Assembly: GCA_037130755.1 (NCBI GenBank)
Contig: JBAXSI010000006.1
Location: forward strand, 1-64,000
From: UBA10649 sp037130755
GTDB taxonomy: Bacteria; Actinomycetota; Actinomycetes; S36-B12
Reading direction: 5' to 3'
DNA: 64,000 nt
This document shows, piece by piece, positions 45,603-53,795 of this stretch. Numbering within the stretch: the first letter of the stretch is position 1; the number at the start of each line of letters is the position of its first letter. A program made the position numbers and the translations under genes. The notes beneath the pieces are model-generated. The model saw only the letters and a program-made list of their open reading frames with translations, ran no database searches and was not told the DNA's origin.

Positions 45603-46305
45603 TCGGGGGCTGGCCCCGATCGCGGTGGCCATGGATGCGCCCGACCTCGAAGCGGTTCGTGCCTGGACTGCCGAAGTCGCAATCGTCGTCTCGACCGTCA
45701 AGATCGGCCTCGAGGTCTTCTGCCGTGACGGCGCAGCCGCCGTCGTTGCGGCGCGTGAAGCTGCGCTCGCGTCGGGCCGACCGGACCTGGACGTCTTCCT
45801 CGACCTCAAGCTGCACGACATCCCCGCCACCGTGCGCGGTGCCGCCCGGGCGGTGGCGGGGCTTCGGCCCACCTACCTGACCGTCCACGCGGCCGGTGGT
45901 CCGGAGATGATCGCGGCTGCTTCCGAGGCGCTTCCAGACACCAGGGTCACCGCCGTCACGGTCCTGACGTCCCTCGACGAGGCCGCACTCGAGCGGATCG
46001 GGCTCGTCGGCCCGCCCGAGGCGGCCGCGGTCCGGCTGGCCGTGCTCGCTGTCGAATCGGGTGCGCGCGCGATCGTCTGCTCGCCCAACGAGGTCGCCGC
46101 GGTCCGTGCCGTCGTTCCCGCTGACATCACGTTGATCACCCCTGGCGTTCGGCCCGCAGGGTCGTCGCTCGACGACCAGAAACGCGTGGCGACGCCCGCG
46201 CGAGCCATTGCCGATGGTGCTGACCTGCTCGTGATCGGAAGGCCGATCACCGGAGCCACCGATCGGAGAGCAGCGGCGCTGGCCATTGCGGCGGAGCTTT
46301 CATGA
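45583..46305 (+). CDS. pyrF: Orotidine 5'-phosphate decarboxylase
   Basis: Last step to UMP. 240 aa. The catalytic Lys-Asp array is DLKLHDIPATV, which makes it a type 1 PyrF rather than the DAKRGDI type of mycobacteria. VTPGVRP-like TPGVRPAG and VIGRPITGA bind phosphate. ATG 45583 overlaps pyrD by 20 nt; a later ATG at 45631 is possible but would trim the first beta strand. Confidence 0.93.
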   Translation: MTSSPSSRGLAPIAVAMDAPDLEAVRAWTAEVAIVVSTVKIGLEVFCRDGAAAVVAAREAALASGRPDLDVFLDLKLHDIPATVRGAARAVAGLRPTYLTVHAAGGPEMIAAASEALPDTRVTAVTVLTSLDEAALERIGLVGPPEAAAVRLAVLAVESGARAIVCSPNEVAAVRAVVPADITLITPGVRPAGSSLDDQKRVATPARAIADGADLLVIGRPITGATDRRAAALAIAAELS

Positions 46306-46625
46306 GTGCGCCTGCCCGGTCGCCGGAGGAGCGGTCGCGCGCGCTCGAGGCGGCCTTGGCCGCCCGACAGGAGCGGGCCCGATTGCGCGTGGCGTTGAAG
46401 AGCCGCGAACTTTCGCCGCTCACGGTCCTCGACGAGGCCGACGACAACCCGCTGTGGGCCAACCTCAAGGTGACCTGGCTGCTGGAGTGCCTGCCTGGCA
46501 TCGGCACCGTCCGCGCCGACCGCATCCTCACCGACGCCCAGATCGCCCCGTCGCGCCGCATCCAGGGGCTCGGTATCCGGCAGCGGGCAGCCCTCGTGGC
46601 CGAACTCGAGCGGGAGGGGCGATGA
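46302..46625 (+). CDS. mihF: Actinobacterial integration host factor (mIHF/sIHF)
   Basis: Nucleoid-associated DNA-binding protein unrelated to enterobacterial IHF. 107 aa. A charged helical N-terminus (about residues 8-35) precedes the helix-two-turn-helix region LPGIGTVRADRIL, which contacts DNA in the characterised family members. Located as usual between pyrF and gmk, with ATGA overlaps at both ends. Known to be essential in mycobacteria and to affect lambda-type recombination and nucleoid compaction. Confidence 0.93.
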   Translation: MSAPARSPEERSRALEAALAARQERARLRVALKSRELSPLTVLDEADDNPLWANLKVTWLLECLPGIGTVRADRILTDAQIAPSRRIQGLGIRQRAALVAELEREGR

Positions 46626-47209
46626 CCCACGGACCGGCGACCCACGCTCCGCTCGTCGTCGTCTCCGGGCCGTCCGGGGTGGGCAAGAGCACCGTGGTTG
46701 CCGCCGCCCTGCGGCTGAACCCGACGATCTGGCTCTCGGTGAGCGCCACTACGCGGACGGCGCGCCCGGGTGAGGTTGACGGCCGGGAGTACTTCTTCGT
46801 CGCGGGGGAGCGGTTCGACGAGCTGGTGGCGACCGGCGGACTGCTGGAGTGGGCCCAGTTCGCTGGCAATCGCTACGGGACGCCCCGGCAGGCCGTGGAG
46901 GAGCACCGGGCGGCCGGACACCCGGTGCTGCTGGAGATCGAGGTCCAAGGGGCCCGTCAGGTGCGTCAGTCCGTGCCGGGGGCCCTGCTCGTGTTCTTGT
47001 CCCCGCCCTCGTGGGAGACCCTCACTGCTCGCCTCATGGGGCGCGGCACCGAATCCGAGGAGGCGGTGGCCCGCCGTCTTCAGCACGCCCGAGACGAGCT
47101 GGCCGCGGCCGAGGAGTTCGATGTCGTCCTCGTGAACGCCGATGTCGAGGAGTGTGCCGGCCAGTTGGTACAGTTGATAGCCGATCCTTCGGGTCCCGAA
47201 TCCTCGTGA
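46622..47209 (+). CDS. gmk: Guanylate kinase
   Basis: Phosphorylates GMP to GDP. 195 aa. P-loop GPSGVGKST at residues 16-24, GMP-binding TTRTARPGEVDGREY and lid region RGTESEEAVARRL. ATG 46622 overlaps mihF (ATGA); earlier in-frame codons lie inside mihF and are rejected. It closes the overlapped pyr operon; rpoZ follows after 42 nt. Confidence 0.96.
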   Translation: MTHGPATHAPLVVVSGPSGVGKSTVVAAALRLNPTIWLSVSATTRTARPGEVDGREYFFVAGERFDELVATGGLLEWAQFAGNRYGTPRQAVEEHRAAGHPVLLEIEVQGARQVRQSVPGALLVFLSPPSWETLTARLMGRGTESEEAVARRLQHARDELAAAEEFDVVLVNADVEECAGQLVQLIADPSGPESS

Positions 47210-47251
47210 CCATGTGTTCGACCCGCTACCCCTTGATGAATGAGGCTTGAC

Positions 47252-47557
47252 GTGAGCAGTGCCATCCGCCCCGAGGGCATCACCCACCCCTCGATCGACG
47301 CGTTGCTGGAGAAGACCGACTCCAAGTACTCGCTCGTGATCTACGCCTCCAAGCGTGCCCGCCAGATCAACGCGTACTACTCCCAACTCGGCGAAGGCTT
47401 GCTGGAGTACGTCGGCCCGCTCGTCGAGACCCAGGTCCAGGAGAAGCCGCTGTCGATCGCGCTGCGCGAGATCGACGCGGGCCTGCTGACCTCGACGCCA
47501 ATCGCGGAGGGCGAGGACGACATCGTCGTCGTTGCCGTCCCCGAAGAGACCCTCTGA
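47252..47557 (+). CDS. rpoZ: RNA polymerase omega subunit
   Basis: Small subunit that helps assemble RNA polymerase. 101 aa. The actinobacterial signature KYSLVIYASKRARQINAYYS and GLLEYVGPLVE are clear. GTG 47252 gives the usual N-terminus (VSSAIRPEGITHPSIDALL); ATG 47240 in the same frame is possible. The gmk-rpoZ-coaBC-metK order is conserved in actinobacteria. Confidence 0.94.
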   Translation: MSSAIRPEGITHPSIDALLEKTDSKYSLVIYASKRARQINAYYSQLGEGLLEYVGPLVETQVQEKPLSIALREIDAGLLTSTPIAEGEDDIVVVAVPEETL

Positions 47558-47592
47558 CCTAGCTCTCCATCCGCCTCGAGGCCGGAGGACCC

Positions 47593-48846
47593 ATGGACGC
47601 TGATCCGTCGGGTACCCGGTCTCGTGTCGTTCCCCGGGTGGTTCTCGGGGTTGCCGGCGGCATCGCCGCCTACAAGGCCGCCGAGGTCCTGCGTGGCCTC
47701 ACCGAGTCCGGCTGCGACGTCACCGTCGTGCCCACCGCCGCGGCACTGAACTTCGTCGGCGCTGCGACCTGGGCGGCCCTCTCCGGCAAGCCCGTCGCCA
47801 CCGACGTCTGGACGTCGGCCGAGCGCGTCCCGCACGTCCGGCTCGGCCAGGAGGCCGATGTCATCGTCGTGGCCCCCGCGACCGCCGACCTGCTGGCCCG
47901 CGCGACGCATGGCATGGCCGACGACCTCCTCACCAACGTCCTCCTGACTGCACGCTGCCCAGTGGTCCTGGCGCCTGCGATGCACACCGAGATGTGGCAG
48001 CACCCCGCCACGCAGCGCAACGTCGATGTGCTGCGCGAGCGCGGCGTGATCGTCCTCGAGCCGGCCTCCGGACGGCTCACCGGATCCGACACCGGCCCGG
48101 GTCGCCTGCCCGATCCGTCGGTCATCGTTGCCGCCGTACAGGACATCCTTCGGCGCAAGGGCAGGCCTCTGGTCAGCGACCTGGCCGGGCTGCACGTGGT
48201 CGTCAGCGCGGGCGGGACCCGCGAGCCCTGGGACCCGGTCCGCTTCCTCGGCAACATCAGCAGCGGCATCCAGGGCGTGGAGCTCGCCCGCACAGCCATC
48301 ACGCGTGGTGCCCAGGTCACGCTCGTGGCGGCGCACATGGACGTCGACCCGCCGGCCGGCGTGCGGGTGGTCCCCGTGGGGTCTGCGCAGGAGTTGCGGT
48401 CGGCCATGCAGGCGGAGAGCGTGTCCGCCGACGTGATCGTGATGGCGGCGGCCGTGGCCGACTTCCGGCCGGCGGAGGTAGGCGGCACGAAGGTCAAGCG
48501 CTCTGATGCGGCCGACGAGATGGACCTGCCGCTCACGCAGAACCCGGACATCCTGCTGGGGCTCGTCGAAGCCCGGGGGGCGGCGACCAAGCCGGTCATC
48601 GTGGGCTTCGCCGCCGAGACCGGTGATTCCTCGGGCGACGTCCTGCACCACGCCCGTCAGAAGCTGGAGCGCAAGGGCTGCGACCTCCTCGTCGTCAATG
48701 ACGTCAGCTCGGGAAAGGTCTTCGGCCGCCCCGACAACGAGGTGGTGATCCTGGGCCGCGACGGTTCTGAGACCGTGGTGCCGCTCTCGGACAAGGCCGA
48801 CATCGCCGACGCGGTGTGGGACGCGGTGGTGCGCGTCCTCCGCTAG
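47593..48846 (+). CDS. coaBC: Bifunctional phosphopantothenoylcysteine decarboxylase / synthetase
   Basis: Two steps of coenzyme A synthesis. 417 aa. The N-terminal CoaC flavoprotein half has GVAGGIAAYKAAEV, active-site His in RVPHVRLG and APAMHTEMW. The C-terminal CoaB half has VSAGGTREPWDPVRFLGN and a VKRSD/NPDIL region for CTP. A GGAGGA ribosome-binding site lies 4-5 nt before ATG 47593. Confidence 0.96.
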   Translation: MDADPSGTRSRVVPRVVLGVAGGIAAYKAAEVLRGLTESGCDVTVVPTAAALNFVGAATWAALSGKPVATDVWTSAERVPHVRLGQEADVIVVAPATADLLARATHGMADDLLTNVLLTARCPVVLAPAMHTEMWQHPATQRNVDVLRERGVIVLEPASGRLTGSDTGPGRLPDPSVIVAAVQDILRRKGRPLVSDLAGLHVVVSAGGTREPWDPVRFLGNISSGIQGVELARTAITRGAQVTLVAAHMDVDPPAGVRVVPVGSAQELRSAMQAESVSADVIVMAAAVADFRPAEVGGTKVKRSDAADEMDLPLTQNPDILLGLVEARGAATKPVIVGFAAETGDSSGDVLHHARQKLERKGCDLLVVNDVSSGKVFGRPDNEVVILGRDGSETVVPLSDKADIADAVWDAVVRVLR

Positions 48847-48855
48847 CCGCTCATG

Positions 48856-48861
48856 TATTCT
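48856..48861 (+). promoter_or_regulatory. -10 hexamer TATTCT of metK
   Basis: TATTCT ends 7 nt before the first base of the riboswitch P1 stem (48869), which places the transcription start at the riboswitch boundary. The -35 region is poor. Confidence 0.55.
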
Positions 48862-48865
48862 GCTT

Positions 48866-48963
48866 GCCGGTCAAGAGTGCCAGCGTCAAGCCCCGGCTTG
48901 CTGGACGGCAACCCTCCGCCGCGGTGGGGTGCTCCGGGTGAGGACCAGGCCTCGACCTGAGGC
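48866..48963 (+). promoter_or_regulatory. SAM riboswitch (SAM-IV type, SAM-I clan) upstream of metK
   Basis: Closing stem GGTC (48869-48872) / GACC (48943-48946). Between them run the SAM-clan core segments AAGAGTGCCAGCG, AAGCCCCGGCTTGCTGG, ACGGCAACCCTCC and GGTGGGGTGCTCCGGGTGA in the correct order. A further hairpin GCCTC/GAGGC follows at 48949-48963, as in SAM-IV, and another (AGCCG/CGGCT, 48971-48984) lies before the ribosome-binding site. There is no U-run, so control of translation is more likely than termination. High SAM should repress metK. SAM-IV versus a SAM-I/IV variant needs a covariance model. Confidence 0.85.
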
Positions 48964-49015
48964 AAGCGCGAGCCGTTGCCGGCTGCGGAACACCTGTGAG
49001 AGAAGGAAGAGGTAC

Positions 49016-50266
49016 GTGTCGAATCGCCTGTTCACATCAGAGTCGGTCACCGAGGGCCATCCGGACAAGATGGCCGATGCGATCAGTGACGCCATCCTCG
49101 ACGACCTGCTGCGCCAGGACGCGCGCAGCCGTGTTGCCGTCGAGACGATGCTCACCACCGGCCAGGTGCATGTCGCCGGCGAGGTGACCACGACCGGGTA
49201 CGCCGATGTCATGGACCTCGTCCGCCAGACCGTGATCGGCATTGGCTACGACTCGTCGGCCAAGGGCTTCGACGGCGAGTCGTGCGGAATCTCGGTGTCG
49301 ATCGGCAAGCAGTCGCCTGACATCGCCCAGGGCGTCGACGACGCCTTCGAGGAGCGCGCGGAGGGCAGCAGCGACCCGCTCGACCGTCAGGGCGCCGGCG
49401 ACCAGGGCCTGATGTTCGGCTACGCCTGCGACGACACCCCCGAGCTCATGCCGCTGCCGATCCACATCGCGCACCGACTGGCCGAGCGCCTGACCGAGGT
49501 GCGCAAGGACGGCACTGTTCCGTACCTGCGGCCTGACGGGAAGACGCAGGTCACCATCGCCTACGACGAGAACGACCGGCCTGTGAAGATCGACACCGTC
49601 GTGGTGTCCTCGCAGCACGCCAAGGACGTCTCGCTCGACAACATGCTGACCCCGGACGTCAAGCGGCACGTCGTCGATCCGGTCCTCGACCTCATCGACC
49701 TCGACTCGCGCGACTACCGGCTGCTGGTCAATCCGACCGGCCGCTTCGAGGTCGGCGGTCCGATGGGCGACGCCGGCCTGACCGGTCGCAAGATCATCGT
49801 CGACACCTACGGCGGCATGGCCCGGCACGGTGGTGGCGCCTTCTCCGGCAAGGACCCGTCGAAGGTCGACCGCTCTGCTGCGTACGCGATGCGCTGGGTG
49901 GCCAAGACCGTCGTGGCTGCTGGACTCTCGACGCGTTGCGAGGTCCAGGTCGCGTATGCCATCGGCAAGGCGCACCCGGTAGGCGTGTTCGTCGAGACGT
50001 TCGGTACGGGCATCATCCCGGACGAGCAGATCCAGGCCGCCGTGCTGAGCGTGTTCGACCTGCGGCCGGCCGCGATCATCCGCGACCTCGACCTGCTGCG
50101 TCCGATCTACCGGACGACGAGCGCCTACGGGCACTTCGGTCGCCCGCAGGGCAGCAACTGGCTGCTCGACAGCGACGATCCGGCCAAGCGCACGGCAGTG
50201 GGGCCGACGTTCACGTGGGAGGCCACCGATCGTGCCGACGCTTTGAAGGCTGCGGCGGGTTCCTGA
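49016..50266 (+). CDS. metK: S-adenosylmethionine synthase
   Basis: Makes SAM from methionine and ATP. 416 aa. ATP-binding SESVTEGHPDK, GAGDQGLMFGYA and the phosphate loop GGGAFSGKDPSKVDRS are intact. GTG 49016 follows AAGGAAGAGG at good spacing and lies directly behind the SAM riboswitch, closing a feedback loop. Confidence 0.97.
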   Translation: MSNRLFTSESVTEGHPDKMADAISDAILDDLLRQDARSRVAVETMLTTGQVHVAGEVTTTGYADVMDLVRQTVIGIGYDSSAKGFDGESCGISVSIGKQSPDIAQGVDDAFEERAEGSSDPLDRQGAGDQGLMFGYACDDTPELMPLPIHIAHRLAERLTEVRKDGTVPYLRPDGKTQVTIAYDENDRPVKIDTVVVSSQHAKDVSLDNMLTPDVKRHVVDPVLDLIDLDSRDYRLLVNPTGRFEVGGPMGDAGLTGRKIIVDTYGGMARHGGGAFSGKDPSKVDRSAAYAMRWVAKTVVAAGLSTRCEVQVAYAIGKAHPVGVFVETFGTGIIPDEQIQAAVLSVFDLRPAAIIRDLDLLRPIYRTTSAYGHFGRPQGSNWLLDSDDPAKRTAVGPTFTWEATDRADALKAAAGS

Positions 50267-50289
50267 GCATTCCGGATCAACTCGCGCTG

Positions 50290-52260
50290 GTGCCCGGGCC
50301 CAAGGCCCGGCGCCAGCGCACGCGAGCACCCCGCCCGGTAGCCGCGCACGCCCCTATCGCGCAGGTGATGATCGACGCGTCGGTGCCGCACCTGGACCGG
50401 CCGTTCGACTACTCCGTCCCTGAGACACTCGCGGACTCAGCGGTTCCTGGGGCGCGCGTGCGCGTCCGTTTCGCCGGGCGCCTGATCGACGGCTACGTGA
50501 TCTCGCGCGACGAGGTCACCGAGCACGCCGGGGCGATCAAGCCGCTGGAGCGGGTCGTCGGCGTTGAGCCGGTCCTCACCCCGGAGACGATTGCGCTGGT
50601 CCAGGCTGTCGCGGAGCGCTATGCGGGCACATTCAGCGATGTGGTTCGTTCGGCCGTCCCGCCGCGCCACGCCCGGGCCGAGGCCGTCGAGGCACCCGCG
50701 CGGCCCTTCACCGGCACGCCTGACCCTGAGGGTCGGCAGCGGTGGTCCCTCTACACGGGAGGCCGGGCCCTCTACGACCGGCTTGGCGGCCCGCGCGGCG
50801 AGGCCGTGCGTGCGGTCTGGTCGTGCGCTCCTGCCACGCCGTGGGCCGACGATGTGGCAGCCCTCGCCGATGCAGCACTCTGCGCGGGCGGCGGGGTCAT
50901 CGTGGTGGTGCCCGACTCGGCAGACGTCGATCGGGTGCTGGCGCGCCTTGACCATGCCCGGGCGGCAGGCGTCGTCGCGACGCTGACCGCCGACCAGGGA
51001 CCTGAGCGCCGCTATCGGGAGTTCGTCCGCATCCTGCGCGGCGCCGCGAGGCTGGTCGTGGGCACTCGCTCGGCCGTGTTCGCCCCGGTGCGTGACCTGA
51101 GCCTCATCGTGGTGTGGGACGACGGCGACGACACACTCGTCGATCCGCAGGCGCCCTACTGGGAGGCCCGCGACGTCGCCGCGCTGCGGTCGCATCTGTC
51201 CGGCTGCCACCTCGCCGTGGGTTCGCCGGCGCGCACGGTGGTGGCGCAGCACTGGTGCGCGACGGGCTGGGCGAAGTCCGTGACGCCGACCCGAACGACC
51301 CTCTCCGCGCGGGCCCCACTCGTGCGGGCGCTCTCGGCACAGGACGATGCTCGCGACGAGGCAGCGCGTTCGGCACGAATACCTCACCAAGCGTGGAGCG
51401 TTGCTCGGACGGCCTTGAAGTCCGGGCCGGTCCTGCTGCAGGTCGGGCGCCGCGGCTACCTGCCCGCGCTGGCCTGCCAGAACTGCCGCGAGGTCGCCCG
51501 CTGCGAGTGCGGCGGACCGCTGGAGCTCACCGGAGGCAAGGCCGTTCCGCGATGCGCATGGTGCGGGAGGCTGGCAGGCAACTGGTCGTGCCCGTCGTGC
51601 GGCGGCGACCGGTTCAGGGCCGTGGCCGTCGGTGCGGAGCGCACCGCGGAGGAGATCGGCCGGGCGTTTCCAGGAGTCCCGGTCATCGCCAGCCACGGTG
51701 GCCGCGTCCTGACCCGCGTGCCCGATGAGCCGGCCCTCGTAATCGCGACGCCCGGCGCCGAGCCCGACACCGATCCGGGATACGCGGCGGTCGTCATTCT
51801 CGATGCGCGAGCGCATCTCGAACGGCCAACGCTGGACGCGACTGAGGACGCGTCGCGTCGGTGGTTCGCTGCCGCCCGGCTCGCGCGCCCCAAGGCCACT
51901 GTGGTCATCACCGCCGACAACGTGCTCGTCCCGGTGCAGGCTCTCGTCCGATGGGATGCGGCCTGGCTGGCCCAGCGCGAGCTCGATGACCGGACGGCCG
52001 CCGGCCTGCCACCGGCAACGCGCATGGCGGCCCTGTTCGGCACGCCGGCCGACATCGCCGAGGTGGCCGCCGATCTGTCCGTCCCTCATCGCCTCCTGGG
52101 TCCCGTGGTCCTGCCGGACGACCGGGTGCGCGGCCTTGTCGTCGTCGAGCGAGCAAATGCCGCCGCCCTAGCGCGCGAACTGCGTGCGATCACGGCGGCC
52201 CGCTCGGCACGGGCACGCGCGGGTGTGGTGCACGTGCGGATCGATCCGCGCGACATCTAG
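50290..52260 (+). CDS. priA: Primosomal protein N' (PriA), helicase motifs degenerate
   Basis: 656 aa. The N-terminal 3'-DNA-binding domain (VPHLDRPFDYSVPETLAD onward) and the zinc-binding cysteines (CQNCREVARCECGG, CAWC, CPSC) are kept. The Walker A motif expected near residue 180 is absent (VWSCAPATPWADD in its place) and the DEEH box reads WDDGDD. It therefore probably lacks helicase activity, as is known for actinobacterial PriA. GTG 50290 is tentative; GTG 50365 or ATG 50368 would start just before IDASVPHLDRP. It lies 23 nt after metK. Confidence 0.88.
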   Translation: MPGPKARRQRTRAPRPVAAHAPIAQVMIDASVPHLDRPFDYSVPETLADSAVPGARVRVRFAGRLIDGYVISRDEVTEHAGAIKPLERVVGVEPVLTPETIALVQAVAERYAGTFSDVVRSAVPPRHARAEAVEAPARPFTGTPDPEGRQRWSLYTGGRALYDRLGGPRGEAVRAVWSCAPATPWADDVAALADAALCAGGGVIVVVPDSADVDRVLARLDHARAAGVVATLTADQGPERRYREFVRILRGAARLVVGTRSAVFAPVRDLSLIVVWDDGDDTLVDPQAPYWEARDVAALRSHLSGCHLAVGSPARTVVAQHWCATGWAKSVTPTRTTLSARAPLVRALSAQDDARDEAARSARIPHQAWSVARTALKSGPVLLQVGRRGYLPALACQNCREVARCECGGPLELTGGKAVPRCAWCGRLAGNWSCPSCGGDRFRAVAVGAERTAEEIGRAFPGVPVIASHGGRVLTRVPDEPALVIATPGAEPDTDPGYAAVVILDARAHLERPTLDATEDASRRWFAAARLARPKATVVITADNVLVPVQALVRWDAAWLAQRELDDRTAAGLPPATRMAALFGTPADIAEVAADLSVPHRLLGPVVLPDDRVRGLVVVERANAAALARELRAITAARSARARAGVVHVRIDPRDI

Positions 52261-52275
52261 CGTGGGGCTCCCACG
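52261..52275 (+). terminator. Short hairpin after priA
   Basis: CGTGGG pairs with CCCACG around a GCT loop, immediately after the priA stop. It is short, with no U-run, and lies 11 nt before the def -10 box. Confidence 0.35.
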
Positions 52276-52285
52276 GACCGGCCCG

Positions 52286-52291
52286 TAGACT
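52286..52291 (+). promoter_or_regulatory. -10 hexamer TAGACT for leaderless def
   Basis: TAGACT ends 7 nt before ATG 52299. There is no Shine-Dalgarno in the 38-nt gap after priA. Confidence 0.5.
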
Positions 52292-52298
52292 GTCGGCC

Positions 52299-52844
52299 AT
52301 GGCGGTGCAACCCATCAGGCTCTTCGGCGACCCGGTCCTCCGCACGCCCGCGGCCCCCGTCACGACATTCGACAAGGAGCTGCGCAAGCTCGTCCGCGAC
52401 CTCACCGAGACCATGATGGACGCGCCGGGTGCCGGCCTTGCCGCGCCGCAGATCGGCGTCTTGCTTCGTGTCTTCACCTACTGGGTCGACGAGGAGCCGG
52501 GTCACCTGATCAACCCGGACCTTGACCTCTCTGAGGAACTCCAGGAGGGCGAGGAGGGCTGCCTGTCGCTGCCCGACGTGTTCGTCGAGACGCCGCGGGC
52601 CAAGCGGGTCGTGGCCAAGGGCATGAACATGCACGGCGACCCGGTGATCATCGAGGGGTCGGACCTGCTGGCGCGCGCTGTGCAGCACGAGACCGACCAC
52701 CTCGACGGCATCTTGTTCATCGACCGGGCCGATCCCGAGGCCCGCAAGGAGGCCATGCGCGTCATCCGCGCCTCCGAGTGGTTCGGCGAAGCGTCCCCGG
52801 TGATCCATAAGAGCCCGCATTCCATCTCGTCGCGCTGGCTGTAA
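52299..52844 (+). CDS. def: Peptide deformylase
   Basis: Removes the formyl group from nascent proteins. 181 aa. Motif 1 GAGLAAPQIG (residues 44-53), motif 2 EGCLSLP with metal ligand Cys88, motif 3 QHETDHLDG with His130, Glu131, His134. Followed by fmt, the enzyme that adds the formyl group, the usual pairing. Confidence 0.97.
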   Translation: MAVQPIRLFGDPVLRTPAAPVTTFDKELRKLVRDLTETMMDAPGAGLAAPQIGVLLRVFTYWVDEEPGHLINPDLDLSEELQEGEEGCLSLPDVFVETPRAKRVVAKGMNMHGDPVIIEGSDLLARAVQHETDHLDGILFIDRADPEARKEAMRVIRASEWFGEASPVIHKSPHSISSRWL

Positions 52845-52871
52845 CCCGGGCATGACGATCGCGTCCTGCCC

Positions 52872-53795
52872 ATGAGGTGCCTGTTCGCGGGCACGCCGGA
52901 CGTGGCTGCGCGTGCTCTCTCGGAGATCGCGGCGTCCCGGCACGAGGTGGTCGCGGTGGTCACCCGTCCGGACGCGCCCGCGGGTCGGGGCAGGCAGTCC
53001 GCTGCGAGTCCTGTCGCCGAGTTGGCCCGTGAGCTGGGCATCGAGCTCCTGCAGCCGGCCAGTGCGCGCGATGAGGCGTTCGCCGAGACCGTCGCGGCAC
53101 TGGCACCGGACATCGCCCCGGTCGTCGCCTACGGCGGACTGATCCCACGCGGCCTGCTCGAAGTGCCGCGGCTTGGGTGGGTGAACCTGCACTTCTCGCT
53201 GCTGCCTGCCTGGCGCGGGGCGGCGCCGGTGCAGCGCGCGATCTGGCACGGCGACGACATCACCGGGGCGACGACTTTCCGCCTCGACGAGGGCATGGAC
53301 ACCGGCCCGGTCTACGGCACCGTCACCGAGGCGATCGGTCCCGACGACACCTCGGGGGCGCTCCTGGCGCGACTGGCCGAGGTCGGGTCCGGACTGCTTG
53401 TTGCGACCCTCGACGCACTCGAGGACGGCGCGCTCGCGGCGGTGCCTCAAGTGGGTGAGCCCAGCGTGGCCCCGAAGATCAGCGTGGACGAGGCGAGGGT
53501 TCGCTGGGACCTGCCTGCGGTCGGCGTCGACCGACAGGTCCGGGCCTGCACTCCGGCCCCCGGTGCGTGGACCACGCTGGGGGAGGAGCGTGTGCGCATC
53601 CAGCCAGTGTCGTCGGCGCCGGACCAGCCCGCGCTCGCCGTGGGGCACCTGAGGGTGTCCAAGCGCGACGTGTGGGTAGGCACCGCCACCCACCCCGTGC
53701 GGCTCGGCGAGGTGCAGCCGGCCGGCAAGAAGGCCATGGCCGCGGCGGACTGGGCACGCGGTGCACACCTGGTCGACGGCATGGTGCTCGCATGA
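52872..53795 (+). CDS. fmt: Methionyl-tRNA formyltransferase
   Basis: Formylates initiator Met-tRNA. 307 aa. The catalytic core has LHFSLLPAWRGAAPVQ with Asn105 and His107, and the Asp in DEGMDTGPV region. The C-terminal tRNA-binding OB-like domain is complete. ATG 52872 lies 27 nt after def; its stop overlaps rsmB (ATGA). Confidence 0.96.
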   Translation: MRCLFAGTPDVAARALSEIAASRHEVVAVVTRPDAPAGRGRQSAASPVAELARELGIELLQPASARDEAFAETVAALAPDIAPVVAYGGLIPRGLLEVPRLGWVNLHFSLLPAWRGAAPVQRAIWHGDDITGATTFRLDEGMDTGPVYGTVTEAIGPDDTSGALLARLAEVGSGLLVATLDALEDGALAAVPQVGEPSVAPKISVDEARVRWDLPAVGVDRQVRACTPAPGAWTTLGEERVRIQPVSSAPDQPALAVGHLRVSKRDVWVGTATHPVRLGEVQPAGKKAMAAADWARGAHLVDGMVLA

